Shown: positions 16,642 to 25,131, counted from the first letter of the stretch. The stretch is 64,000 bases of DNA from Deltaproteobacteria bacterium (GCA_016874795.1 VGTG01000007.1:1-64000), one strand, 5' to 3'. Notes: generated by a model not told the origin, from the sequence alone. Translations and numbers: made by a program.

Positions 16642-17589
16642 TCAGCGCGCGGCCTTCACCCGGATCGCGCTTTTCGCGATCTCCGGAGCCGCTTCCGCGT
16701 GCGGCGCGGTGACGAAGGCGAGGACGCCCGCGGCGGTCATCATCAGGCCGAGCCACTGCTGCATCGAAGCGACCTCGCCGAGCACGAGGAAGCTCACGAG
16801 GAACGAAAGGAGCGGAACTGACGGCACGACGATCGCCGTCGTCCGCGCGAGATCGAGGCGTGTGATCGCCTGATACCAGACGGCCGTGCCGAAGTAGGAG
16901 AGGACGACGCCCTGCACGACGACGAACGGCAGCACGGCACCGATGCCGTCGAGCGCGCCGCGCACGTCGTCGCCGCCGAGGATCTCCCGGATCGCGAGCA
17001 CGACGGCGAGCATCGCTCCGCCGAAGACGTAGCGCGCACCGGTCAGCACCTCGGGCGAGATGCCGCGCAGGCCGCGCAGCACGACGACGTGCGAGGTCTG
17101 CCAGGCGAGTGGCGTCAAGAGCAGAAGGACGAGGCCGGACGAAGCCTCGATCCGGCTCGGGCCGAGGGCGAGTGCGATCCCGGACAGCGCGAGAGCGCTC
17201 GACGCGATCCTTCGCAGCGTCATCGGATGTCCCAGGAAGACGCGCGCGACGATCAGCGCGTAGGCAGGCTCCGTCTGCAGGCAGAGCGCCGTCTGGATCG
17301 CGGTGGTGCGCTTCGCTCCCTCGAAGAAGAGGAAGAAGGCGAGGGCGGTTCCGAGCGCGGCGACCACGAGCAGACGCTTCACCTGCGGGCCGCGCAGCAG
17401 CACGCCGATCTCCCCGCGCACGGCGAGGACGACGAGCGCCGCGACGCCCGCGAAGAGGCTCGTCACGGTCGCGACCGCGAGCGGATCGGTGCCGGCGGTC
17501 GTGAGCTGTGCGACCGCGGGAACGAAGGCGCCGTTCAGGGCGCAGAGCCCCGCGAAGAGAAGACCGAGGCGTTGCTCGTGCGCGCTCAT
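16642..17589 (-). CDS. EamA/DMT-family transporter
   Basis: A 315-residue inner-membrane protein with ten hydrophobic segments arranged as two five-helix EamA repeats, typical of the drug/metabolite transporter superfamily. Recognisable are GAFVPAVAQL in helix one, the end of repeat one around FLGHPMTLRRI, and the repeat-two signature VVPSVPLLSFLVSFLVLGE followed by the Q-W-L-G-L block. Members export amino acids, nucleosides or toxic metabolites; the substrate cannot be assigned. It stands alone, converging on the beta-helix remnant. The N-terminal start (MSAHEQRLG) is the first ATG with a normal cytoplasmic leader. Confidence 0.85.
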   Translation of the reverse strand: MSAHEQRLGLLFAGLCALNGAFVPAVAQLTTAGTDPLAVATVTSLFAGVAALVVLAVRGEIGVLLRGPQVKRLLVVAALGTALAFFLFFEGAKRTTAIQTALCLQTEPAYALIVARVFLGHPMTLRRIASSALALSGIALALGPSRIEASSGLVLLLLTPLAWQTSHVVVLRGLRGISPEVLTGARYVFGGAMLAVVLAIREILGGDDVRGALDGIGAVLPFVVVQGVVLSYFGTAVWYQAITRLDLARTTAIVVPSVPLLSFLVSFLVLGEVASMQQWLGLMMTAAGVLAFVTAPHAEAAPEIAKSAIRVKAAR

Positions 17590-17654
17590 GTCGGATCGTC
17601 GGATTCTCGCGGGTTCGTCGGAGCTCTGGCTCTGGGTCCGTCGCGGCGCGCATG

Positions 17655-17820
17655 CTAGTGCACCGCCGTCGAGATAGCGTCAACACCTCACCGCCCCTCG
17701 ACGCCCCTCGCGGCGTCACACCTCCTCGAAATATGCCAGATATTCCTTCGTCGGCGTTCCTTGCGAGGGACGCCGATGAACGGCAATCTGCTTGACGCCA
17801 TCTCGACGGCGGTGCACTAG
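17655..17820. mobile_element. 166-bp miniature inverted-repeat element with CTAG ends
   Basis: The two ends are inverted copies: CTAG plus 25 bp starting TGCACCGCCGTCGAGAT and ending GCGTCAA, with one mismatch between arms. CTAG at each outer border has the form of a 4-bp target duplication, as made by IS5-group transposases. The 108-bp interior has no gene but contains the palindrome AATATGCCAGATATT and a hairpin CGGCGT...ACGCCG. The right end lies 35 bp before the RidA gene. Only one copy is seen here. Confidence 0.7.
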
Positions 17821-17855
17821 CGAAAGTCCTTCTCGGTCACGAAGGGAGCTCCACG

Positions 17856-18356
17856 ATGGTCGAATCGTCCTCGGTCGCCGGCAAGGGGGACCGCTCGAGC
17901 GGCCGGATCGAGCGTCGTCTCGCCGAGCTCGGCATCGAGCTGCCGCCCGTCTCCGCGCCCGTCGCGAACTACCTCGGCTGCAAGCGCGTCGGCGACATGC
18001 TCCACGTCGGCGGCCACGGTCCCGTCTCGAAGAGCGGCGTGATCCGCGGCAAGGTCGGCAAGGACGTCGACCTCGCGCGCGGCCGCGAGGCCGCGCGCGC
18101 GACGGCGCTCTCGATGCTCGCGACGGTACAGGCCGAGCTCGGGACCCTCGACCGCGTCCGTCAGGTCGTCAAGGTCTTCGGGATGGTCAACTGCGCACCG
18201 GGCTTCAACCAGACGCCCGCGGTGATCGACGGCTGCTCCGACGTCCTCGTCGAGGTCTTCGGCGACCTCGGGCGCCACACGCGCAGCGCCGTCGGGATGG
18301 TGGAGCTGCCCTTCGACATCAGCGTCGAGATCGAGATGATCCTTCAGGTCGAGTGA
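17856..18356 (+). CDS. RidA/YjgF family protein
   Basis: A 166-residue member of the RidA (YjgF/YER057c/UK114) superfamily in its longer YjgH-like form. Visible blocks are PVANYLGCKRVGDMLHVGGH, AARATALSMLATVQAELGTL and the C-terminal HTRSAVGMVELPFDISVEIE. RidA proteins hydrolyse reactive enamine/imine intermediates; this subgroup lacks the canonical active-site arginine context (the usual RS/RA-x-V is SAVGMVELP), so deaminase activity is uncertain. The start follows AAGGGAG by 8 nt. It is close upstream of a DUF427 gene, a likely two-gene transcript, and just downstream of the miniature element, which may have displaced its original promoter. Confidence 0.88.
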   Translation: MVESSSVAGKGDRSSGRIERRLAELGIELPPVSAPVANYLGCKRVGDMLHVGGHGPVSKSGVIRGKVGKDVDLARGREAARATALSMLATVQAELGTLDRVRQVVKVFGMVNCAPGFNQTPAVIDGCSDVLVEVFGDLGRHTRSAVGMVELPFDISVEIEMILQVE

Positions 18357-18391
18357 AGCGACTGAGCGAGAGCGAGCGAAGGAGTCGAGCG

Positions 18392-18676
18392 ATGCAGGCG
18401 AGATGGCACGGACACATCCTCGCGGAGAGCGACGAGACGCTCGAGGTCGGAGGCTATCGCTACTTCCCGCCCGATTCCGTGCGGAAGGAGCTCTTGACGC
18501 TTTCGCCGAAGACGGCGAGCGACCTCGAGTGCCCGCACGGCGTCCAGTTCTACGACGTCGCCGACGGCGGCGAGCGCAGCCCGCGCGCCGCGTGGTCGTA
18601 CGAGGCGCCGCGCGAGTCGATGAGGAAGGTCGATCATTGGTTCGGCTTCTGGGAGGACGTCGAGATCGTCGAGTGA
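18392..18676 (+). CDS. DUF427 domain protein
   Basis: A 94-residue cytoplasmic protein matching the full DUF427 domain: ARWHGHILAESDETLEVGGY, RYFPPDSVRKELL, ECPHGVQFYDVADGG and AWSYEAPRESMRKVDHWFGF. The family forms a small beta-tent fold; its activity is unknown, and it is often a stand-alone protein near redox or lipid genes. The start follows GAAGGAG by 8 nt, 35 nt after the RidA stop, so the two genes are probably co-transcribed. It converges on the VapC toxin gene. Confidence 0.88.
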   Translation: MQARWHGHILAESDETLEVGGYRYFPPDSVRKELLTLSPKTASDLECPHGVQFYDVADGGERSPRAAWSYEAPRESMRKVDHWFGFWEDVEIVE

Positions 18677-18695
18677 GCGCCGAAGTCGGGCGCAT

Positions 18696-19088
18696 TCAGA
18701 ACAGCTCGAGATCGAGGCTCGCCGCCTTCGCGATCGTCACGAAGTCCCGGTCCCGCGTCAGTAGGCGATGGTGAGCGTCGGCAGCGGAGAGCGCGATGAT
18801 CAGGTCGATCAGGTGAGCCTGGCAGCCTTGGCGAGCGAGCGAAAAGCGTAGCATCGCAACGCGCGGCCATGCATCGCGCGGCTCGGGTAGCGTCGAAAGC
18901 GCGCGAAAGCGGCTCGCCAGGTCGTCGAACGTCGCTCGCGTCCGCGCTCCCGAGACGACTTCCGCAGCGATGATCGGCGTCGTCGCGACGCGATCCTCCG
19001 CGAGAAGCCCATCGATGCGCCGAACCGCCTCCGCTCGCCCGCGGAAGAAGTCGATCCACGCCGAGCTGTCGACGAGAACGTCGCTCAA
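18696..19088 (-). CDS. vapC: VapC-type PIN-domain toxin
   Basis: A 130-residue PIN-domain ribonuclease. The acidic residues of the active site appear in order: the aspartate of VLVDSSAWIDFFRG, the glutamate of IIAAEVVSG, and aspartates in AHLIDLIIALSAAD and LLTRDRDF. VapC toxins cleave specific tRNAs or rRNA and are held inactive by the cognate VapB. The start is a TTG whose bases overlap the vapB stop (TTGA), a coupling typical of these pairs; no ATG is available without discarding the first catalytic strand. Confidence 0.9.
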   Translation of the reverse strand: MSDVLVDSSAWIDFFRGRAEAVRRIDGLLAEDRVATTPIIAAEVVSGARTRATFDDLASRFRALSTLPEPRDAWPRVAMLRFSLARQGCQAHLIDLIIALSAADAHHRLLTRDRDFVTIAKAASLDLELF

Positions 19089-19288
19089 CGCTTGCCCTTT
19101 CGGCCGCGTGATCTCTCGAGGTCGACGTCGAGATCGATCTTGCCGGCGAGCTGGCGGAGCTGCTCGCGATGACCCTTTCGGATCAGCTCCTCGAGCCCTG
19201 CGGTCAGCGTCTCTTGCTTCGTGCGGAAGTGCCAAAGGCGACGTGCTTGCTCGAGAAGCTCCTCGGGGAGATCGACGGTCGTGCGCAT
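19085..19288 (-). CDS. vapB: VapB-type antitoxin
   Basis: A 67-residue antitoxin of the DUF2191/VapB group. It opens with a ribbon-helix-helix-like N-terminus (RTTVDLPEELLEQARRLW), then a linker (TKQETLTAGLEELIRK) and a basic tail (RSRGRKGKR). It should bind and neutralise VapC and, with it, repress its own promoter. The ATG follows GAGAG. The start lies 7 nt from a perfect 9-bp inverted repeat that is the obvious operator. The gene overlaps vapC by 4 nt. Confidence 0.88.
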   Translation of the reverse strand: MRTTVDLPEELLEQARRLWHFRTKQETLTAGLEELIRKGHREQLRQLAGKIDLDVDLERSRGRKGKR

Positions 19289-19295
19289 CTCTCAT

Positions 19296-19321
19296 GCATA
19301 TGATGCAGACGAATCATATGC
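19296..19321. promoter_or_regulatory. vapBC operator, 9-bp inverted repeat
   Basis: GCATATGAT and ATCATATGC form a perfect inverted repeat around an 8-nt spacer. It lies 8 to 33 nt upstream of the antitoxin start. It is AT-rich in a GC-rich region. Position and symmetry fit autoregulation by a VapB dimer or VapBC complex. Confidence 0.7.
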
Positions 19322-19329
19322 AACAGATG

Positions 19330-20550
19330 TCATGGGCGATCTTTGCGGCCTGGCTCGCCCTCGGGCGCGAGCTCCTCGAGCTCGCGCGCGCGGCTCTCCG
19401 GAAGAAACAGCACCAGCACCGCCGCCGCGATCAGGTTGCACGTCGCGAGCCCGGTCAGGACCGGCGCCGAACCTCCCGCGAGCGGCGCGAGCGCTCCGAC
19501 GAGCGACAGACCCGCGGTCGCGCCGAGCACGCCGAGGTAGCCGATCCAAGCACGCGCCGTCGCGCGGAGGTGCGTCGGGAAGAGCTCCGTCGCGTACGTG
19601 TAGACGACGGCCATCCCCGTCGCGTTGCCCAGGATCATCGCGGCCATCACCGGCAAGAGCCACGTCGTGTTGTAGAAGAGCATCTGCGCAATGCCGCCGA
19701 CCGAGAGACCGACCGCGGCGACCGCGTGCCGCCCGTAGCGATCCGCGAGCCGTCCGCCGAGGATCCAGCCGCAGAAGCCGGCGGTGCTCGCGGTGATGAT
19801 CAGCGCGCTCACGCCGCCGGGCGTCCAGTGATGCACCTTCGTCGCGTGCCACGACGCGAAGCTGAAGCCGGGCGACTCCGTCATCATCGCGAGGAACAGC
19901 GCTCCGCCGACGAAGAGGAAGCGCGAGCGCGCGCCGGGGGCGAGGAGATCGCGGAGCCGCCCCGCCCGGCTGGCGTCGATCTCGGCCCAGCGCTTCGTCT
20001 CGCCGAGGCCGCGCCTCGCGAACGCGATCAGCACGAGCGGGAGCGCGCCGATCAGATAGAGACCGCGCCAGCCCCAGCTCGTCGGGTGAACGAGTGGAAA
20101 CAACGCCGCCGCGACGGAGCTGCCGATTGCACCGAGCGCGCTGATGAGCCCGATCCCGCTCGCGCGGCGATCCGGCGGGAGCTCCTCGGCGACGATGACG
20201 TTCGCGAGCACGACCTCCGCCGTCAAGAAGATCGTCGCGACGAGCTGCCACGCGACGAAGTCCGTGATGCCGACGGAGAACCCGGTCGCGACCGTCGCGA
20301 GCGTGTAGCCGACGACCGTCGCGATTACGACGCTTCGCCGCCCGTAGCGATCCGCGAGCGTCCCGCAGAGGACCGAGCCGAGCGCGCCGGCGCGCACGAT
20401 CGAGAGCGCGAACCCGAGCGTCGACTCGTCCGCCGCGAGGTCGCGCCCGATGTACGGCAGCGCGAGCGTCGCGATCGAGCGGTCGTAGCCGTCGAAGAGC
20501 GTCGCGGCGCCGAGGAGGACGATCAGACGGCGATGCTCGCGAGGAATCAT
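19330..20550 (-). CDS. MFS transporter (sugar/aromatic-acid porter type)
   Basis: A 406-residue major facilitator with about 12 membrane segments. It shows the loop 2-3 motif GTLADRYGRRSVV and its repeat GGRLADRYGRHAVA in the second half, plus the DGYDRSIATLALPYIGRDL start of metabolite/H+ and aromatic-acid porters and PETLH-like LFLPESRARELEEL at the end. Uptake of an organic acid or sugar by proton symport is likely; the substrate is not readable. It is a single gene, with the vapBC operator just after its stop. The ATG lacks a strong ribosome site. Confidence 0.88.
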   Translation of the reverse strand: MIPREHRRLIVLLGAATLFDGYDRSIATLALPYIGRDLAADESTLGFALSIVRAGALGSVLCGTLADRYGRRSVVIATVVGYTLATVATGFSVGITDFVAWQLVATIFLTAEVVLANVIVAEELPPDRRASGIGLISALGAIGSSVAAALFPLVHPTSWGWRGLYLIGALPLVLIAFARRGLGETKRWAEIDASRAGRLRDLLAPGARSRFLFVGGALFLAMMTESPGFSFASWHATKVHHWTPGGVSALIITASTAGFCGWILGGRLADRYGRHAVAAVGLSVGGIAQMLFYNTTWLLPVMAAMILGNATGMAVVYTYATELFPTHLRATARAWIGYLGVLGATAGLSLVGALAPLAGGSAPVLTGLATCNLIAAAVLVLFLPESRARELEELAPEGEPGRKDRP

Positions 20551-20705
20551 TCCGGAAGGCCCGCCGCGAGCGTAGTAGACGGAAGCGCCCGTCAGGCCAA
20601 GAGCCTGTCGCCAAACCGAGGGACCGATGCCGACGCAGCTCGATCTTCATTCTTGTCGGCTGCGCTCGTACGGTTTCGCCTACGTCGGTCTTCGCGCACC
20701 GCGGC

Positions 20706-20734
20706 ATGACGACGCTCCGCCCTGGCGCTAGGAT
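20706..20734 (+). promoter_or_regulatory. candidate sigma-70 promoter of the enoyl-CoA hydratase operon
   Basis: ATGACG (20706-20711), a 17-nt spacer and TAGGAT (20729-20734) precede the GTG start of the hydratase by 23 nt. The -10 hexamer is the same as the one proposed upstream of thioredoxin. A modest match; no other candidate is better in this 200-bp interval. Confidence 0.35.
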
Positions 20735-20757
20735 CGATCCCTCGGAGGATCCCATCC

Positions 20758-21600
20758 GTGGCCCGAAAGCCCCTCTCCTTAACGGTCGTTCAAATCGATG
20801 ATCCCGCGCCCCACGTGCGCCGGATCACCTTGAACCGTCCCGAGAAGCGAAACGCCCTGAACCACGCTCTGCGCGGCGAGATCATCGCCTCTTTGCAGGA
20901 CGCGGACGCCGATCCCGACGTGCACGTGTCGATCCTGCGCGGCGCCGGGCCGTGCTTCTCGGCGGGCTACGACCTCCTCGGGAGCCCCGGGCAGGAGGAG
21001 CCCTGGTACACCGCGGGCGGCGAGGGCCACTGGCCGCGCCACGTGACCGAAGGCTGGCTCTCGATCTGGGACCTCGCCAAGCCCGTCATCGCGCAGGTGC
21101 ACGGCTACTGCCTCGCGGGAGGAAGCGAGCTCGCGACCTGCTGCGACCTCGTCTACATGGCCGAGGATGCCGAGATGGGCTACCCGGCCGTCCGCTTCGG
21201 CGTTCCCGACAACCACTTCCACCCCTGGTTCGTCGGCATGCGCAAGGCGATGGACATGATGCTGACGGGCGACTCGATCAACGGGATCGAGGCGGCGCAG
21301 CTCGGCTGGGCGAACGAGGCCTTCCCTGCCGCCGATCTCGAGGCCAGAGTGCTCGAGAAGGCGAAGCGCATCGCCGCGATGCCGCAGGACCTCGTGCAGC
21401 TCAACAAGCGCGTCGTGCACCGGCAGATGGAGATCATGGGACTTCGCACCGGCATCCGCGCCGGCTCCGAGCTCTGCGCGCTCGGGATCCACACCGAGTC
21501 GGTGCGAAACTTCGTGACGCAGGTGAAGGAGAAGGGCGTGGCCCAGGCGGCGCAGAAGCGCGACGAGACGTTCGGCGATTACCGAACGCGGCACAAGTAA
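20758..21600 (+). CDS. enoyl-CoA hydratase/isomerase family protein
   Basis: A 280-residue crotonase-fold protein. It has RITLNRPEKRNALNHALRGE, the oxyanion-hole block GPCFSAGYDLLG and the second oxyanion block GYCLAGGSELATCCDLVYMA, followed by the trimer helix YPAVRFGVPDNHF. The glutamate of GGSELA suits hydration or isomerisation of an acyl-CoA. The family also includes hydrolases and decarboxylases, so the exact reaction is open. GTG start after CGGAGGA. It is followed after 13 nt by an amidohydrolase, a pairing that suggests ring or side-chain degradation of an unusual carbon source. Confidence 0.9.
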   Translation: MARKPLSLTVVQIDDPAPHVRRITLNRPEKRNALNHALRGEIIASLQDADADPDVHVSILRGAGPCFSAGYDLLGSPGQEEPWYTAGGEGHWPRHVTEGWLSIWDLAKPVIAQVHGYCLAGGSELATCCDLVYMAEDAEMGYPAVRFGVPDNHFHPWFVGMRKAMDMMLTGDSINGIEAAQLGWANEAFPAADLEARVLEKAKRIAAMPQDLVQLNKRVVHRQMEIMGLRTGIRAGSELCALGIHTESVRNFVTQVKEKGVAQAAQKRDETFGDYRTRHK

Positions 21601-21613
21601 GGAGAACGCGAGA

Positions 21614-22846
21614 GTGACTTCTACGAACGAGCAGCCCTACGTCTGCATCACGGCCGACACGCACGCGGGCGCGTCGATCGACACCTACCGGGGGTACCTC
21701 GAGCAGCGCTGGGTCGCGGACTTCGACGCGTGGCGGGGTGGCTACAAGAACCCGTCGAAGAAGCACGTCGGCAGCAAGAAGACGAAGAACTGGGATTCGG
21801 CGGAGCGCCTGTCCGATCTCGTGGGCGACGGCGTCGTCGGCGAGGTGATCTTCCCGAACACGGTGCCGCCCTTCTATGCGAAGGCGTTCCACATCGCCGG
21901 TCCGCCGCGGCCGGAAGAGTACGAGCGCGCGCTCGCCGGAACGCGCGCCCACAATCGCTGGCTCGCGGAGTTCTGCCGCGAGGCGCCCGAGCGTCGCGCC
22001 GGGATCGGGCTCATCCACCTGAACGACATCGACGACGCGATCGAGGACGTCGCGTGGATCGCGAAGAGCGGTCTCCGCGGCGGCGTGCTCCTGCCGCTTC
22101 CCTCGCCGGGCGAGCACTGGCTGCAGCCGCTGAACCATCCCGACTATGACCGTCTCTGGGCGGCGATCCAGGACCACGACCTCGTGATGAACCAGCACTC
22201 CGGGCAGGGCTCGCCGCCGTACTCCGGAGGCCAGGGCTCGAACGCGCTCTGGGCGATGGAGATGCCCTTCTACGTGCAGCGCGGCTACACGCATCTCATC
22301 ATGGGCGGCGTCTTCGAGCGCTTCCCGAAGCTCAAGTACATCCTGACCGAGTCCGGCTGCTCGTGGGCCCCGAGCCTGATGAGCCGGATGGACGCGATGT
22401 ACATGGCGTGGAAGGCGGGCGCGATCGGCGAGATCGACACGACGCGCGACCCCGCGCTGAAGGAGCCGCCGAGCTTCTACGCGAAGCGGAACTGCTGGTA
22501 CGGCGCGAGCTTCCCCGGTCCGGCCGAGGTCGCGAGCCGCGACATCGTCGGCAAGGACAAGGTCCTCTGGGGGAACGACTACCCGCACTACGAGGGGAGC
22601 TATCCCTACTCGAAGGAGAACATGCGGTTCGCGTTCTCGGACATCCCGGAGAACGAGGTCCGCATGATGCTCGGCGAGAACGCGGCGAAGCTCTACAACT
22701 TCGACATCGAGGCGCTTCGCCCGATCGCGAAGGAAGCGAACATCACGCCGGACCTCGTCCGCACGCCGCTCGAGGAGATCCCCGAGGATTCGACGTGCCT
22801 CGCGTTCATGCGTGCTCGCGCGGAGAAGTTCGGGATCAAGATGTAG
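21614..22846 (+). CDS. amidohydrolase family protein (PF04909, ACMSD-like)
   Basis: A 410-residue metal-dependent hydrolase of the amidohydrolase-2 group. Metal-binding marks are the N-terminal TADTHAG, the mid histidine of VMNQHSGQG and the C-terminal aspartate of LWGNDYPHYEGSYPYS. Members hydrolyse or decarboxylate aromatic and lactone compounds (as in 2-amino-3-carboxymuconate semialdehyde decarboxylase); the substrate is not assigned. GTG start 13 nt after the hydratase, preceded by GGAGA. A second protein of the same family is encoded at 39166-40446 and shares the DYPH motif. Confidence 0.88.
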   Translation: MTSTNEQPYVCITADTHAGASIDTYRGYLEQRWVADFDAWRGGYKNPSKKHVGSKKTKNWDSAERLSDLVGDGVVGEVIFPNTVPPFYAKAFHIAGPPRPEEYERALAGTRAHNRWLAEFCREAPERRAGIGLIHLNDIDDAIEDVAWIAKSGLRGGVLLPLPSPGEHWLQPLNHPDYDRLWAAIQDHDLVMNQHSGQGSPPYSGGQGSNALWAMEMPFYVQRGYTHLIMGGVFERFPKLKYILTESGCSWAPSLMSRMDAMYMAWKAGAIGEIDTTRDPALKEPPSFYAKRNCWYGASFPGPAEVASRDIVGKDKVLWGNDYPHYEGSYPYSKENMRFAFSDIPENEVRMMLGENAAKLYNFDIEALRPIAKEANITPDLVRTPLEEIPEDSTCLAFMRARAEKFGIKM

Positions 22847-22894
22847 GGAGGGCAGGGCAGCTCGATCGCGTCGCCGCCGCCGCTCGCGACCTCG

Positions 22895-23312
22895 ATCGAG
22901 CGTTCCTCGACCGTGTCGAGAAGGCGCACGCCGTGCCGCCGCGCACGTGCACGTCGTTCGAGCCCGGGAGGCGGATCGTCAGCGAGCCCGGCAGCTTCGA
23001 GTTCAGCAAGAGCGTGCTCCTGACGCGATCTGGTCGGAGTCGTACGTGGTCGACGCCGTCCTGAGCGTCACCGTGAGCCAGCTCCGCGAGGCTCTCGAAG
23101 ACGACCCGCCAGCCGCATCGAGACGGTGCACCGCCCGCGGCTACCGCTGGGTCGGAACGCTCGCGCCGGAGGCCGGAGCGACCTCGCCCCGCGCGAGAAC
23201 CGAATCACCCGCGGCCACCCTCGTCGGCCGTGAAGCGGCGCTCGCCGACCTCGAAGCCGCCGCCGCGCGCGCCGCTTCGGGCCGGCGGCAGGTCGTCTTC
23301 GTCAGCGGGCTC
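22895..23312 (+). pseudogene. decayed winged-helix/AAA regulator fragment
   Basis: Two frames carry consecutive pieces of a transcriptional activator. First is a start-like TSFEPGRRIVSEPGSFEFSK. Near 23030 the frame shifts and continues as VVDAVLSVTVSQLREALEDD and ARGYRWVGTLAPEAG, the second half of an OmpR-type winged helix. TLVGREAALADLEAAAARAA then matches the beginning of an AAA ATPase domain and ends at QVVFVSG, before the P-loop is complete. No ribosome site or intact frame remains, so it is a 5' scrap of a much larger regulator. Confidence 0.65.
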
Positions 23313-23413
23313 CGCTGGCATCGTTGGGGAGGGAATCACGATGCATTCGTCGTATGGAGTCGCCTTCGTCCTTGGGACGATCGAACCGCCGTCCTCTCGA
23401 TTCGTAACTTGCG

Positions 23414-24823
23414 TTACTCCGCGGGCACGTCCTGGTGCGAGTCGAGCATGCCCGCCATCGCGCTCTCGACGAACGCGTGGATCGCGGCGTCGCCCTTCGG
23501 CAGGCCGCCGTACACCGCGCCGGTGATCGGCTTCTCCTGCGCCGGCTTCTTCGCGTAGCCGACCGCCGCGGCGAGATCGGTCGTGAACGCTTCGACGACA
23601 CCGCCCTGCGTCTGCGGCCGCGTCACGCACATGTGCAGCGCGTTCGGATGCTGCTGGCCGTTGAAGCGCCAGCCGCGCTCCCGCATGAAGTCGTTCACGT
23701 GATAGATGTCGAACGCGTCGGAGAGGAACGAGAAGCAGAACGTCGGCTTCCCGAGGATGCGGAGCTCGGAGTACTTCCGCACCGCATCCTGCATCGCGTA
23801 CGACGTCTCGAAGATGCGCTTCGCGTAGCGCAGGTAGCCCTCGCGTCCGAGGCTCACCATCGAAGCCCACGTCGCGGCGAGGAGGCCGCCCGAGCGGCTC
23901 CCTGCGATTCCCGGCGACAGGTACTTCCCGCCCGACCACTCCTGCTGCATGAAGTAGAGCCGCTTGCGCAGGTCGCGGCTCCGGAAGGCGAGGACGGAGC
24001 TGCCCTTCGGCCCGTAGCCGTACTTGTGGGTGTCGGCGGAGATCGTCGTCACGCCGGGATGACGGAAGTCGAAGACGGGGATGTCGTAGCCGAGCGCTTC
24101 GCCCCACGGGAGGATGAAGCCGCCGAGGCAGCCGTCGACGTGGAGTCCGATGCCGTGCTCGAGCGCGATCTTCGAGAGCTCGTCGATCGGATCGATCGTG
24201 CCGTAGCCGTAGTTCGAAGCCGAGCCGATCAGCGCGATCGTCTTCGGGGTCACGTGCGAGCGCACGAAGCCGACGTCGACCTGCGTCGACACGGGGTCGA
24301 TCGGCGCCTTGACGACCCGCAGGCCGAAGAGGTGCGCGCCTTTCTCGAACGCGACGTGCGCCGTCTCCGGCAGGATGATCTCGGCTCGGTCGATGCCTCG
24401 TGCATGCGCCTCCTCGCGGTAGGCGAGGATCGCGGAGAGGATGCTCTCCGTGCCGCCGGAGGTGACCGAGCCGCACGGCGAGTCTCCGGGACCCGCGGCG
24501 TCCGCGTGCAGCATGTCGAGGGTCATCGCGATGATCTCGCCCTCGAAGCGCGTCATGCTCGGGCACATGTCGCGCTGTAGCGCGTTCACGTGGCCGAACA
24601 TGCCGAAGGCTTCCTTCAGGAAGCCGTAGTGCTCCATGTCGCCGCAGTACATCGTTCCCGAGCAGCGGCCCGTCTGCCAGAAGCGGTCCTCCTCGGTCGC
24701 GATGTCGCGCAGCTCGCGCAGGATCTCCTCGCGCGACCGGCCCGTCTCGGGCATGCGCCGGTTCACCCCGTAGCGCCCGGCGTACGGATAGTAGCGGGCG
24801 TCCCTGCTGCTCTTGTCTGCCAT
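23414..24823 (-). CDS. PLP-dependent group II decarboxylase / sphingosine-1-phosphate lyase-like
   Basis: A 469-residue fold-type I PLP enzyme. The cofactor lysine is K267 in SADTHKYGYGPKG, preceded by D230 (LHVDGCLGGF) that pairs with the pyridine nitrogen, and SGGTESI (122-128) binds the phosphate. Domain order and length match the DPL1/sphingosine-1-phosphate lyase and aspartate/glutamate decarboxylase group. In bacteria such proteins can be amino-acid decarboxylases or aldehyde lyases; I cannot choose between them. The start follows GGAGG by 7 nt. It lies downstream of the FGGY kinase on the same strand. Confidence 0.88.
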   Translation of the reverse strand: MADKSSRDARYYPYAGRYGVNRRMPETGRSREEILRELRDIATEEDRFWQTGRCSGTMYCGDMEHYGFLKEAFGMFGHVNALQRDMCPSMTRFEGEIIAMTLDMLHADAAGPGDSPCGSVTSGGTESILSAILAYREEAHARGIDRAEIILPETAHVAFEKGAHLFGLRVVKAPIDPVSTQVDVGFVRSHVTPKTIALIGSASNYGYGTIDPIDELSKIALEHGIGLHVDGCLGGFILPWGEALGYDIPVFDFRHPGVTTISADTHKYGYGPKGSSVLAFRSRDLRKRLYFMQQEWSGGKYLSPGIAGSRSGGLLAATWASMVSLGREGYLRYAKRIFETSYAMQDAVRKYSELRILGKPTFCFSFLSDAFDIYHVNDFMRERGWRFNGQQHPNALHMCVTRPQTQGGVVEAFTTDLAAAVGYAKKPAQEKPITGAVYGGLPKGDAAIHAFVESAMAGMLDSHQDVPAE

Positions 24824-24854
24824 CGGAGAGCCTCCGCGATGCGAGTTTGGAGGC

Positions 24855-25127
24855 CTATACCCCGGCGGATTCCCGGCAGCACCCCCGCCGAGACCCCGCC
24901 GCGGGGCTTCCGTCGGCATGGAACAACGCGACGGCGCAGCCGAGAGCGATGCCGGAGAGGTTCCCGGCAGGGCCCGGTGCCGAGATCACGACGCCCGCCC
25001 TGTTCGGGTACGCCGCTTCCTTGCAGATGCAGAGGCCGCGGATCGGACCGTAGGTCGCTCCAGTGAAGCGCTGGACACGCGCCGAGAAGGCGTCCCGGTC
25101 GATCGCGCACGCCGAGAGGCGTTCCAT
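24855..25127 (-). CDS. possible small hypothetical protein
   Basis: A 90-residue open frame fits between the FGGY kinase (41-nt gap) and the decarboxylase (31-nt gap) in the same orientation, and its first 65 codons have the strong GC3 bias of real genes here. No known domain is recognised; the sequence has several cysteines (GLCICKEA) and a glycine-alanine stretch. No ribosome site precedes the ATG, and a 15-bp palindrome lies immediately upstream. It could be real, a decayed gene, or leader sequence of the decarboxylase. Confidence 0.3.
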   Translation of the reverse strand: MERLSACAIDRDAFSARVQRFTGATYGPIRGLCICKEAAYPNRAGVVISAPGPAGNLSGIALGCAVALFHADGSPAAGSRRGCCRESAGV

Positions 25128-25131
25128 CGGA

